Origin: RUG12783 sp946409545
GTDB lineage: Bacteria > Bacillota_I > Bacilli_A > RF39 > UBA660
NCBI GenBank assembly: GCA_946409545.1
Contig: CAMJWT010000005.1
Coordinates: 1 to 64,000 of the forward strand
Direction: 5' to 3'
DNA: 64,000 bases
The position numbers and the translations under genes were made by a program. Of the stretch, positions 28,543-37,715 are shown piece by piece (the stretch's first letter is position 1; each line of letters starts with the position of its first letter). The notes under the pieces were generated by a model that was not told the origin of the DNA, did no database searches, and saw only the letters and a program-made list of their open reading frames with translations.

Positions 28543-30233
28543 GTTACTATCACCACCACTAGATAATCAAGCTCTTCCATAATTGTAATTTGATAATTGT
28601 CTTTCTCATATATATATTTTTTATTACTAGCAAGAACTTCTTTAAAACCATTTTTAACTAAGTTATTTCTAAATGAAAGTGACATTTGAATTGTATTAAC
28701 ATAATTAGCCATATTATTTTGATATCTTAAACTTACAACACCATTATTATAATTAGCTTTAATTAAACGCATATGAATGTTTTCTTCAATCTTAGTAATA
28801 TCATTTATTTCTTTCCATTTACTATCACTTATATTAATATTTTCTCTTTCGACACCATAATTAACATAATAATGATCCTTAAGTTCACTAAATGGTATTA
28901 CTTTAATACTATTAAAATCAATATTATTAAATTTCTCTTGAACTTCTATTAAAGCTTCATAAGGAACTTCAAGAGATGTTGGACTATTAATTAACATTGA
29001 TGTACTCATACCAATTACATAACCATCGATATTAAAGATAGGACTTCCTTCATCTTGTAAAGATAAGGGGATTGTACTTTGATAATAATCATCATTAGAA
29101 ACTAATAATCCTTTTATTGCGGAATAACTAACAACATTATTGGAAATCGAAATAACTGGATCACCAATTTTAATATCTTTAGATAATTTAACATAACTAT
29201 CTGTTTCTTCTACTAATTTTAATAAAGCAATATTAGCTTTTTTATTAACAGTAACAATACCATCAACTTCATATGATTTATTATTACTAAGTACGGTTAA
29301 TGATTGACCATTTTGAAGAGTTCTTAATAAGAAATCCCATGTTGTAACAATTAATCCTTTATTAATAAAGAAACCATTTCCAATAAAGGAACTACCGCCT
29401 TCATAATTATTATTATAATAAGATATAATTGTAGCTAAATTCTTTCGATTATTCTCATATATTTTATTCAAATCTTCATTCGTAATATTTTTTAATTTAT
29501 TAGTATTATAAATATTATTAATAGATGAATCATATTGAGGGGCTATATTAACTTGATTACTTTTACCATTATTTTTAACAGAATCTAAGTACTCTTCAAT
29601 TGAATCTTTCGTTTCACCAACTAAATAATATAATTTATATACACCATTTAATGGTTTGTAATAATAATAAAGAATTAAATTAGTACGAACATCCATATAT
29701 TCAAGAGGATTATCAGGATCTTCTTGTTTCATTGTAATATTTGGGAGTAAAACCGCACTTATAATTACATCATTACTTTTAAAAACACGAATATCACCAA
29801 ATGATGAATATTTTATATCAAGTTCATTTATTTGATTAAACATACCTGGAACGGAAAAACCTGAAATAATATCATCTTTATACTCTTGACTATTTTCATC
29901 TAAACCTGTAACACTATTAGGATCTTTAGGAACGACAGGATTATATCTTAGTTTTAGGTATTCATTATGTCTTCGATAAAAATCTTCCGTCTTTTCTTCT
30001 TTAAAGTTCTTAGTACCTAATAGTAAATATGTCGTTTTTTTAGATAAATCAATTATTTCATTACCAACATCATCATATTTTATTTCATAAGATAATTTAT
30101 ACTCATTAGGGAAACTAGATAAAATATCATCTTCCATATTAAGATTTATTTTATCTTTGACAACAAAAGTATCTGAAGCATAAACAACTATGAAAACAAA
30201 AAGAATAATTACAAAACATATTTTCTTTTTCAT
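28539..30233 (-). CDS. Membrane-anchored trypsin-like protein lacking the catalytic triad
   Basis: A 564-residue protein with a membrane helix at about residues 5-21. Residues about 285-430 follow an HtrA/trypsin fold: GNGFFINKGLIVTTW, ANIALLKL, and QDEGSPIFN followed by GYVIGM. At the three catalytic positions the residues are Asp300 (His expected), Asn334 (Asp expected) and Glu395 (Ser expected), so it should not cleave peptides. The N-terminal 280 residues are unrecognised. ATG at 30233 has GGAGG upstream, two bases after the stop of the metalloprotease-like gene. Perhaps a binding or regulatory partner for the neighbouring proteases (inference). Confidence 0.72.
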   Translation of the reverse strand: MKKKICFVIILFVFIVVYASDTFVVKDKINLNMEDDILSSFPNEYKLSYEIKYDDVGNEIIDLSKKTTYLLLGTKNFKEEKTEDFYRRHNEYLKLRYNPVVPKDPNSVTGLDENSQEYKDDIISGFSVPGMFNQINELDIKYSSFGDIRVFKSNDVIISAVLLPNITMKQEDPDNPLEYMDVRTNLILYYYYKPLNGVYKLYYLVGETKDSIEEYLDSVKNNGKSNQVNIAPQYDSSINNIYNTNKLKNITNEDLNKIYENNRKNLATIISYYNNNYEGGSSFIGNGFFINKGLIVTTWDFLLRTLQNGQSLTVLSNNKSYEVDGIVTVNKKANIALLKLVEETDSYVKLSKDIKIGDPVISISNNVVSYSAIKGLLVSNDDYYQSTIPLSLQDEGSPIFNIDGYVIGMSTSMLINSPTSLEVPYEALIEVQEKFNNIDFNSIKVIPFSELKDHYYVNYGVERENINISDSKWKEINDITKIEENIHMRLIKANYNNGVVSLRYQNNMANYVNTIQMSLSFRNNLVKNGFKEVLASNKKYIYEKDNYQITIMEELDYLVVVIVT

Positions 30234-30234
30234 A

Positions 30235-31341
30235 TTATGCCTCCACATACTTCTTAAGTATACGCATAATATACTTACTAGGAAGTGACGCCTTATCATC
30301 ATTTAGATAAACATCGTGGAAAGCTTCCGCAATCGTTTCATCATAAATATACTTACCACTTTCATCTTTAGATAAAGCATATTTAGATATTTCTTCTCTC
30401 CATTTATCAAATTCTATTTTTTTATTACCTTCAGATAAATATAATTCATAAGCTTCATCAAGCATCTTTTTACTAAATTCACCATTTGAAAAATTATCAA
30501 TTAAAACATAAGCTTCTTTAACATTACTATTATTAAAAAGTAAAGATTGTGTTATTTTATAATATTTACGCATAGCAAAAAAAGATAAATAATGGCCTAG
30601 TTCATGAGCAACAGGAGAAGCCTTTGTTGAATTAGGTGGAAAATGACCAGATAAAGATGAATTCTTAGTAGATTCTTCAAGTAAAGAATTATTTAAGAAG
30701 AATCTTGAATTTAAAACAACTCTCATTTTATAAACAATACTATTATCCCCTTCAGCGAATGGGAAAAGTGGTTGATAATAAGCAATTACACCTTTCATTC
30801 GACTGTCCATATTACCTATTGTTAAATTAGTTATATTACCTTTAACTTTAGGGAATAATTCATATACTTTCGTCATTGCTTTATATAATTCATTTGCTAA
30901 ATTAATATCAATTTCACATAAATTAACTGCCGTAATATCAAAATCATTCATCATTTTTTCTTCAATCTTAAGAATTTCTGTTGGACAAGAATCTTTTTGT
31001 GATTTAGAATCTTTTCTAATTAATTCATAAGCTTCTTCTACATTACTTACAGTTGAATTAGAATATGTATTATTTATTTCTACAACTGTTTGATTAGTAT
31101 TACGAGAACTCTCTACAGAACTTGAAGTAGTTGGGTTTATAGAAATATAGTATGCATTGTGAGTATTATGATAAGAAATAAAAAGTACGCCAAAGAATAA
31201 CAATAGGCCAACAACAAAGCCCATTATTATATATTTTTTGTTATTAGATTTTTCATTATTATCCTTAATAATTTTATTCCCACAATTACTACAAAAATTA
31301 CATTCAGGAGTTAAATTATTACCACAATTTGGACAATACAT
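30235..31341 (-). CDS. Zinc-ribbon membrane protein with HExxH peptidase-like domain
   Basis: A 368-residue protein: zinc ribbon (Cys3, Cys6, Cys17, Cys20), membrane helix at about 37-57, Ser/Thr/Asn-rich spacer, then an outer domain with HELGH at 246-250 and ETIAEAFHD further on, where Glu339 is a likely third zinc ligand. This is the gluzincin pattern of toxin-like and wall-associated metallopeptidases. ATG at 31341 fits AGGGTGA upstream; an in-frame GTG nine bases up is part of that site. First gene of a four-gene operon. Substrate unknown. Confidence 0.75.
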   Translation of the reverse strand: MYCPNCGNNLTPECNFCSNCGNKIIKDNNEKSNNKKYIIMGFVVGLLLFFGVLFISYHNTHNAYYISINPTTSSSVESSRNTNQTVVEINNTYSNSTVSNVEEAYELIRKDSKSQKDSCPTEILKIEEKMMNDFDITAVNLCEIDINLANELYKAMTKVYELFPKVKGNITNLTIGNMDSRMKGVIAYYQPLFPFAEGDNSIVYKMRVVLNSRFFLNNSLLEESTKNSSLSGHFPPNSTKASPVAHELGHYLSFFAMRKYYKITQSLLFNNSNVKEAYVLIDNFSNGEFSKKMLDEAYELYLSEGNKKIEFDKWREEISKYALSKDESGKYIYDETIAEAFHDVYLNDDKASLPSKYIMRILKKYVEA

Positions 31342-31374
31342 TCTAATCACCCTATTCTAATAAAATTTTACCAC

Positions 31375-31408
31375 AAAAAAAGTAATTATTAAACATAATT
31401 ACTTTTTA
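31375..31408. terminator. Terminator after clostripain-like gene
   Basis: AGTAATTAT pairs with ATAATTACT, flanked by A and T tracts. It separates the C11 peptidase gene from the four-gene operon downstream. Confidence 0.8.
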
Positions 31409-31412
31409 ATTT

Positions 31413-33698
31413 TTATTTAATTTTATTTAATGATGTATAGTGTACATTGTTGTTAGTATCATATACTTCTAACATAACATAGTAATCACCATTTTCAAGA
31501 TTTGTAATCTTTGTTTCTACATCATCTTTAGCAAAGTCAATTTTTTCTTCAGTAACTGTTTCTTTCCATTTAGAATCAACTTTATTACCAAAATTATAAC
31601 TATATGAACTAAAGTAATATTTACCATAATCAGCTAAATTTAATAATGCCATTGAAACACTCTTATCAGTTTTTGATTTCTTAGTAGCACTTACTAATTT
31701 ACCATTTTCATCAAAACCATATGTAACAGCGTCAGTATCTTTAACTTCGCCTTCTTTAGCTAAATAACCATGAGCACGATAACTTTCATTAGTATAATCG
31801 GTATAGATATAACTATCTTTTAACATGATATATCCTTCACCAAGATTAATTGTTAAATCATTGCCATTTAAGATTACATTATCACCATATTTAATTTCTT
31901 GATATTTATCACCTTTCTTTTCGAACACATGATACTTAACAGAAATAATATCTTCTTTCTCATCATCAGCTAAATTTAATTTTAAAATCTTGTTAGCAAT
32001 TGAAATATTATTTTTAAAGTGTCCATTATCAAGTTGTAACATTGCAGATGAAGTTGATGCAGATGCTAATTTAAAGTTAAAGTCTTTTATAAATTTACCA
32101 TATTTAGGATCAAAATTTTGTTTTTCATAATAAGCAACAAAGCTTTCTCTCATAGATTTATCAGCTCTATAAGGGAAATAAATAGACATACATTTTGAAT
32201 TGTTTTTACCAATAGAGTTTGTGTAGCAGTTAACTACTACTTTATTAAATGTTGATAATAACTTACTACTATTATAAGTAGATTTATCTTTAAGATTATC
32301 AACTAATTTGTATAAGTCAATAACATCAAATGCAGGTTCTCCACCTAACATTGCGTATTGATATAATCCATTACGAACACGAGATATTGTATAATAATTA
32401 GTATTAACATTAATTCCTTCGAAGAAACTTCCAACTTCTCGTTCTAATTCGGCCATATTTGATAAATCAACTGTAGCATAAGCCATAACCATATTTCTAA
32501 ATTCTGAACTTGCTTTTACAACAGCTGTATTAGCTGTATTGTTATAATATGATTCAGCAAATTTGTTACCAACAGTGATGAAATCCATATCACCAGTAAT
32601 ATCATTTAAGAAATCAAGTACATGGATAGAACTACCACCTAAAGTCATTTCTTCAGAAGCAACCATATAATCTGCATAATCTTTTAATACTGTTGCAACT
32701 TCATAGTTACCATTTAAACACGTTCTAAAAATAATACCTTCTAATTTATTAGCTGAATTAAATGGACTAGTTGAAAATGCTTGTTTGAAATGTGGTAATT
32801 GCATAAATGATCCTTCATAGTGATCATCGGTTATTGCACCTTGCCATGCACCACCATGTGAATAAATAATTAAATCATACTTTTCAGCTTTATAATTTTT
32901 ATAAGCATAATTTAAGAAATCACTTAAAGTCGTTGGTAAAGACATATTTAAAGTTTGATATGATTTTTTCTTTACAAGACCAGATTTTGTTAATTCATAA
33001 ATAGCATTTTCATTAGCACTAAATTCATTATGCCATAACTTCGTTCCACCGGCATAAATAACAACATTCATATTATCTAAATCAACACGGGATGGAATAA
33101 TAGAATTCAAATCACTTGTTACGGCTGCAACTTCTGATTCAAGATTTGATGCTGATATATAAATCATCATTGTTCTCTTTTTCGTTCCACCGCCACCAAT
33201 ACCATTAGAAGCTAAGAAAATAACTAAACCAACAACGGCTACTAATCCAAGAAGCGCAAATGCACCCATTCCGCTTTTCTTTCTAGGAGGAACATAACCT
33301 CCCATTGGTTGCATTGGAGCCTGATATACAGGTTGGCCTGGATTAACAGGTCGCATTGGGGCAACACCATTCATTGGTTGAATTGGTGTTATTGCAGGTT
33401 GCATTGGAGCAGCCTGATTCATTTGTTGAACTGGCCTTACTTGAGGTTGAACCGGAATAGCCTGGTTCATTTGTTGAACTGGTGTAACTTGAGGTTGAAC
33501 TGGAGTAGCTTGATTCATTTGTTGAACAGGAGCTACTTGTGTTTGAACCGGAGAAACACCATTTGCTTGTTGCATTGGAGTTACTGTCGTTGCTTGATTT
33601 GGAACTTGACCCATGATTTCAGTATTTAATGGATTACCACAAGCAACACAAAACTTTGTTCCTTCTTCATTTTTATTTCCACATCTAGTGCAAAACAT
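31413..33698 (-). CDS. Zinc-ribbon membrane-anchored clostripain-like (C11) cysteine peptidase
   Basis: A 761-residue protein: zinc ribbon (Cys3, Cys6, Cys17, Cys20), a Gln/Pro/Val repeat linker (16-residue unit), a membrane helix at about 143-163, and an outer C11 peptidase domain. The catalytic His is in YSHGGAW (His281) and the Cys in FRTCLNGNYEV (Cys327), with VASEEMT following, as in clostripain; the usual DACLM is RTCLN here. C11 enzymes cut after Arg or Lys and are often calcium-activated. The last 200 residues form a beta-rich domain. AGGTG upstream of ATG. Topology puts the ribbon inside and the protease outside. Confidence 0.87.
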   Translation of the reverse strand: MFCTRCGNKNEEGTKFCVACGNPLNTEIMGQVPNQATTVTPMQQANGVSPVQTQVAPVQQMNQATPVQPQVTPVQQMNQAIPVQPQVRPVQQMNQAAPMQPAITPIQPMNGVAPMRPVNPGQPVYQAPMQPMGGYVPPRKKSGMGAFALLGLVAVVGLVIFLASNGIGGGGTKKRTMMIYISASNLESEVAAVTSDLNSIIPSRVDLDNMNVVIYAGGTKLWHNEFSANENAIYELTKSGLVKKKSYQTLNMSLPTTLSDFLNYAYKNYKAEKYDLIIYSHGGAWQGAITDDHYEGSFMQLPHFKQAFSTSPFNSANKLEGIIFRTCLNGNYEVATVLKDYADYMVASEEMTLGGSSIHVLDFLNDITGDMDFITVGNKFAESYYNNTANTAVVKASSEFRNMVMAYATVDLSNMAELEREVGSFFEGINVNTNYYTISRVRNGLYQYAMLGGEPAFDVIDLYKLVDNLKDKSTYNSSKLLSTFNKVVVNCYTNSIGKNNSKCMSIYFPYRADKSMRESFVAYYEKQNFDPKYGKFIKDFNFKLASASTSSAMLQLDNGHFKNNISIANKILKLNLADDEKEDIISVKYHVFEKKGDKYQEIKYGDNVILNGNDLTINLGEGYIMLKDSYIYTDYTNESYRAHGYLAKEGEVKDTDAVTYGFDENGKLVSATKKSKTDKSVSMALLNLADYGKYYFSSYSYNFGNKVDSKWKETVTEEKIDFAKDDVETKITNLENGDYYVMLEVYDTNNNVHYTSLNKIK
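33371..33562 (-). repeat. 48-bp coding minisatellite
   Basis: About four 48-bp units encode a 16-residue repeat (PVQPQVTPVQQMNQAI-type) in the linker of the C11 peptidase. The ATTTGTTGAACTGG block recurs at 48-bp spacing near 33420, 33468 and 33516. Confidence 0.85.
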
Positions 33699-33741
33699 AA
33701 CACACCTACCTTATCATAACCATCATACCATTTATGTATTT

Positions 33742-33780
33742 AAAAAGATAGTGAATTTATTCATTTTCACTATCTTTTTT
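33742..33780. terminator. Terminator of the rarA-to-hydrolase operon
   Basis: AAAGATAGTGAA pairs with TTCACTATCTTT around a ten-base loop, with A and T tracts on both sides. It overlaps the 3' end of the alpha/beta hydrolase gene. Confidence 0.8.
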
Positions 33781-34524
33781 TTCTTGATTTACATTTTCAA
33801 TCATATCAGGCATTTTCTTAATAGCATTTTTATTATGTAAGAAATCTTCAATCAACTTTATAGCTTCATATGTTAAACTTTCTCGAAAAACATCATGAGT
33901 AATATTTTCTAAATGAACAATTTTCTTATATGGATTATCTAGTTGTTCATAAATAAGATTAATAGCCTCTTCTGGAACAATTTCATCACTAGTTCCTCTA
34001 ATAATTAAAGTTGGTATATGAACATCTTTACATGTTTCTTCATTTTCTTTAACAATCTTTCTAAATTCAATCACATAAGTTGTTGGTAGTTTAAAAAATC
34101 TACTAGCAACAAGTTTAAATCCATATTGACTTAAAATCTTTTGGCCTTTTACAATTGAGTTTTTAACACTAAAGGTTCCATCTTCAAAACCAATATGACG
34201 AAATGCAGGGGCAACTAAAACCAGTTTTTTAATCTCTTTATATTTACTTGCTAAATAAGAAGCAATTACACCACCCATTGAATGACCAATAACATATATT
34301 GTTTGATAACCATGATTAATTAAAAACTCTACTTCACTTTCAGCTTTAGAAATCCATTCTGTATACTTAATATCACGATCAGTTACTCCTTCATGACCTG
34401 GAAGGGTAAATGTAAATACATCATAATTCCATTTAAGTTCAAGTTCATGATAAAGTTTTTCTTGATCATATACTCCACCAGCAAACCCATGAACAATTAA
34501 TATTGCTTTTCTAAATAATTTCAT
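33757..34524 (-). CDS. Alpha/beta hydrolase, carboxylesterase-like
   Basis: A 255-residue serine hydrolase. LIVHGFAGG forms the oxyanion region, GHSMGG holds the nucleophile Ser, RGTSDEIVP the Asp, and THDVF the His. The fold and length match monoacylglycerol lipase or Est30-type carboxylesterases of Bacillota, which act on short or medium acyl esters. AGGAA upstream of ATG. Only three bases after the COG2509 flavoprotein gene and last in the operon. Confidence 0.88.
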   Translation of the reverse strand: MKLFRKAILIVHGFAGGVYDQEKLYHELELKWNYDVFTFTLPGHEGVTDRDIKYTEWISKAESEVEFLINHGYQTIYVIGHSMGGVIASYLASKYKEIKKLVLVAPAFRHIGFEDGTFSVKNSIVKGQKILSQYGFKLVASRFFKLPTTYVIEFRKIVKENEETCKDVHIPTLIIRGTSDEIVPEEAINLIYEQLDNPYKKIVHLENITHDVFRESLTYEAIKLIEDFLHNKNAIKKMPDMIENVNQEKKDSENE

Positions 34525-34527
34525 TTT

Positions 34528-36111
34528 TTATTCCTTTCTAAAATAAGCTCCGATACATTCAGAAACTTTTATTCCATCAATAGCTGCTGATGTAATACCA
34601 CCAGCATAACCACATCCTTCTCCACAAGGATAGATTCCTTTAATATTACTTTCTAAGTTTTCATCTCTTATAATCCTAATTGGTGAACTAGTACGACTTT
34701 CAACACCAGCTAAGATACAATCAGGATTATTAAAACCTTTTATCTTTTTATCAAAATAAGCAAATGATTCATGTAAAGATTTATTAATATCATCACTAAA
34801 TAATTTATTTAAATTAGCAAAAGTATATTTACCCATAAAAATAGGATTTATACTTTTAAAAGAATTACTTTCCCTATTATTTAAATAATCTCCTAATAAT
34901 TGAATAGGAATATGACCATTTCCTAATGAATAAGCACACTTCTCTAATTTCTTTTGAAACTCGATACCATCAAATAAATTATCACCGTAATCATCTTTAT
35001 TAACAGTTACTATTATAGCACTATTACTATTTTCACTATCACGATTATGATTACTCATACCATTAACTACTAAATGATTTTCTTCACTACTAGCATTAAT
35101 AACATAACCACCAGGACACATACAAAAGGAATATACTCCTTTATTATTACTAGCTTTATAAGTTAATTTATAACTAGCATTATCTAAATATTTAGCATAT
35201 TTACCATATTGACTTTCATTAATAAACTTTTGTTTATGTTGAATTCTTACACCAACAGCAAAAGGTTTCGATTCCATATCTAATTTATTATCATTTAGCA
35301 TATATATTGTATCACGAGCAGAATGACCAATTGCTAAAACAACACAATTTGTATCAATTTCAATATTATCATTTACAACAATACCTTTAAGACAATTATT
35401 CTCTATTATTAAATTAGTTAATTTTGTATTAAATCGAAATTCTCCACCCATTGATATAATCTTATTTCGTAAATTAACAATAACACTACGTAATAAATCT
35501 GTACCAATATGAGGATGATTACTATAAAGAATATTTTTAGGAGCCCCACAATCAATAAAAGTTTCCATAACCATTCTCCCACGATTATTAATATCTTTAA
35601 TTAAAGTATTTAATTTACCATCAGAGAAGGTTCCCGCTCCACCTTCACCAAAAGAAATATTACTTTCACAATTTAATTTATTTGTTTCAAAGAAAATATT
35701 AACATCATTAACTCTTTCTTCAATACATTTACCTCTTTCAATAATTAATGGTTTATATCCCATACATACTAAATTATAGGCACAAAACAAGCCTGCTGGA
35801 CCACTACCCACTATTATTGGTCTATTAATAAGTTCATTAGTTCCAGTACTAATAAATTTATACTTTCTATTTGGTGCAACACTAACATCTTTATATTTTT
35901 TCTTTAAAATAATATTTTCATTTTTAACATTTATATCAACTTCATAGACAATCATAATATTATTTTTATCACGAGCATCTATTGATTCACGAATTATTTT
36001 TATTTCTAATAAATCTTCTTTATTTATTTTTAATCTATTTATAATTTTATTTTTTAATTCATCATAATTATTATTCAATAAATTAATTTTAATATTTTTG
36101 ATATTAATCAT
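34528..36111 (-). CDS. FAD-dependent oxidoreductase, COG2509 type
   Basis: A 527-residue flavoprotein. The dinucleotide-binding motif is IIVGSGPAGLF after an N-terminal 90-residue ferredoxin-like region; SFGEGGAGTFSDGKL and the C-terminal GEGCGYAGGITSAA are signatures of the uncharacterised COG2509 dehydrogenases. Substrate unknown. ATG at 36111 fits AGGTGA upstream; an in-frame GTG nine bases up is rejected. Overlaps the preceding flavoprotein gene by 8 bases. Confidence 0.88.
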   Translation of the reverse strand: MINIKNIKINLLNNNYDELKNKIINRLKINKEDLLEIKIIRESIDARDKNNIMIVYEVDINVKNENIILKKKYKDVSVAPNRKYKFISTGTNELINRPIIVGSGPAGLFCAYNLVCMGYKPLIIERGKCIEERVNDVNIFFETNKLNCESNISFGEGGAGTFSDGKLNTLIKDINNRGRMVMETFIDCGAPKNILYSNHPHIGTDLLRSVIVNLRNKIISMGGEFRFNTKLTNLIIENNCLKGIVVNDNIEIDTNCVVLAIGHSARDTIYMLNDNKLDMESKPFAVGVRIQHKQKFINESQYGKYAKYLDNASYKLTYKASNNKGVYSFCMCPGGYVINASSEENHLVVNGMSNHNRDSENSNSAIIVTVNKDDYGDNLFDGIEFQKKLEKCAYSLGNGHIPIQLLGDYLNNRESNSFKSINPIFMGKYTFANLNKLFSDDINKSLHESFAYFDKKIKGFNNPDCILAGVESRTSSPIRIIRDENLESNIKGIYPCGEGCGYAGGITSAAIDGIKVSECIGAYFRKE

Positions 36112-37282
36112 TATGATCACCTATTGCTAAAGCTGCAAGATAGCCTGTTATAAAAGCAAAAGACATATTATAACCGCCACAAATACCATCAACATCTAAT
36201 ATTTCTCCTGTTATATAAATATTAGGTACAACAAGAGATTCCATTGTCTTTTCATTAACTTCAGATAGAGGTACTCCTCCTGTACAAACTTGCGCATTTG
36301 AGTAATCATTACTACCTATTACATCAACACGAAAATCATTTATTATTTTACTTAGTCTTTCTTTCTCTTCTTTTGTTAAATCATTATAATAACGATTACC
36401 ATCAATATTACTTAGTTTTAAAAACAAATTAATTAATTTTTTATTAAAAATAGTCTTTAAACTATTAATAAGAGGTTCATCAATATTACGTTTATCCATA
36501 AACTCTTTAAAATCTTTTTGAAAGAAATCAATCGTTACATAAAAATCTAAATTCTTTGATAAAGCTTTATTAGCTATTCCACTTATATCAAAGACACAAA
36601 TTCCACTTATACCATCCCTAGCTAGTTGAATTTCGCCAACACTTTCTTTTCTTAAGCGATTGTTAATAATTAATCTTACTTTAGCTTGACTTCTAACACC
36701 ATCCCAATCATTTAAATATGTTCCACGACATTTTAATTTAGTTAAAGCTGGAAATACGGGATTAATCGTATGAGTTAATCCTTTTAATAAAAAATATGAA
36801 TTACATTCTTTAACGGATGCAAGGCTTCCTGAACTAATAATTAATTTATCACAAGTAAGATCCCGATTAGTTGTTTCTAAATAAATCTTTTTATTAACAA
36901 TACTTACTTCGGTTACTTCTTCATTTAATAAAACTTCTACACCTTTAAGATTGTTTACCAAAACATCTCTTATACTACTAGCTTCTCTACTATTAGGATA
37001 ATAATAACCATCTTTAATTGTGGGATAAATTCCTAATGAGAATAAATAATTAAGACAATCTTCTTGATTAGATAAAATACTATCTAATTTATCTTTATCA
37101 TCAGTTTCATAAAAATAACTTTCTAAATTAGTATGCCAAAAATTACATTTACCATTACCAGTTTTTAGTATCTTCTTACCACATTCATTATTCTTTTCAA
37201 TAAGAATAACTTCATGTTTGTGTCTTAAAATAGAAGCTGCTAGCATACCTGATACACCAGCACCAACAATAACTATTTTCAT
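36104..37282 (-). CDS. NAD(P)/FAD-dependent oxidoreductase, HI0933/BaiN type
   Basis: A 392-residue flavoprotein of COG2081. IVGAGVSGMLAA is the FAD-binding Rossmann motif; GKKILKTGNGKCNF and the C-terminal GEILDVDGICGGYNM are family signatures. Members include the bile-acid reductase BaiN and YhiN, but most have no known substrate, so a bile-acid role should not be assumed. AAGGAG upstream of ATG. Lies between yolD and a second unrelated flavoprotein in the same operon. Confidence 0.9.
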   Translation of the reverse strand: MKIVIVGAGVSGMLAASILRHKHEVILIEKNNECGKKILKTGNGKCNFWHTNLESYFYETDDKDKLDSILSNQEDCLNYLFSLGIYPTIKDGYYYPNSREASSIRDVLVNNLKGVEVLLNEEVTEVSIVNKKIYLETTNRDLTCDKLIISSGSLASVKECNSYFLLKGLTHTINPVFPALTKLKCRGTYLNDWDGVRSQAKVRLIINNRLRKESVGEIQLARDGISGICVFDISGIANKALSKNLDFYVTIDFFQKDFKEFMDKRNIDEPLINSLKTIFNKKLINLFLKLSNIDGNRYYNDLTKEEKERLSKIINDFRVDVIGSNDYSNAQVCTGGVPLSEVNEKTMESLVVPNIYITGEILDVDGICGGYNMSFAFITGYLAALAIGDHND

Positions 37283-37310
37283 ACAGTCTCCTTATTCTTC
37301 TTAAATTATA

Positions 37311-37715
37311 TCACTCATTAAAAATGATATCATATATGTCATCTAAATTAATTTCTTTTTTATCGATAAAAACAATTTTTTTGTTTGCAATATCTATCTT
37401 TCTTATGTTACCTTTATATTCTTTGTAACTACCACCATTTTTTTTAATATCTTTTATAAAATAATAAACAATTATTTCTGGTTTTTCTTTTATATGTTCC
37501 ATAATTATTTGCAATTTCATATCAATAATTGATTTCATATCTTCTGACAATAGTTTTTTTTCTTCTGTTAATCTTGATGTTTCATTTATAGAATCAGCAA
37601 ATCCTGTTAAAGCCGCAAATGGCGAAAAAGTAGAAGCTCGAGATTCTATAGACATTCTTTGATGTTTTTTAAATTCAAAATGAGGAATATTAATAATATC
37701 ACTATATTGATTCAT
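37311..37715 (-). CDS. YolD-like protein
   Basis: A 134-residue protein with the YolD pattern: an N-terminal RASTFSPFAALTGF helix turn and a C-terminal SH3-like beta domain. In Bacillota yolD genes pair with UvrX-type Y-family polymerases and are often SOS-linked. Here its ATG overlaps the polymerase TGA (ATGA), the classical coupled arrangement, which supports the call. No clear SOS box was found near the operon start. Confidence 0.87.
   Translation of the reverse strand: MNQYSDIINIPHFEFKKHQRMSIESRASTFSPFAALTGFADSINETSRLTEEKKLLSEDMKSIIDMKLQIIMEHIKEKPEIIVYYFIKDIKKNGGSYKEYKGNIRKIDIANKKIVFIDKKEINLDDIYDIIFNE

Noticed and set aside
26460..33562. CRISPR-like regular repeats
   Set aside because: Repeats are 33-bp and 48-bp units inside open reading frames without unique spacers; they are coding minisatellites.
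36104..37282. Bile-acid reductase call for the HI0933-type flavoprotein
   Set aside because: The family is broad and mostly uncharacterised; no bile-acid genes are nearby, so only the family name is supported.
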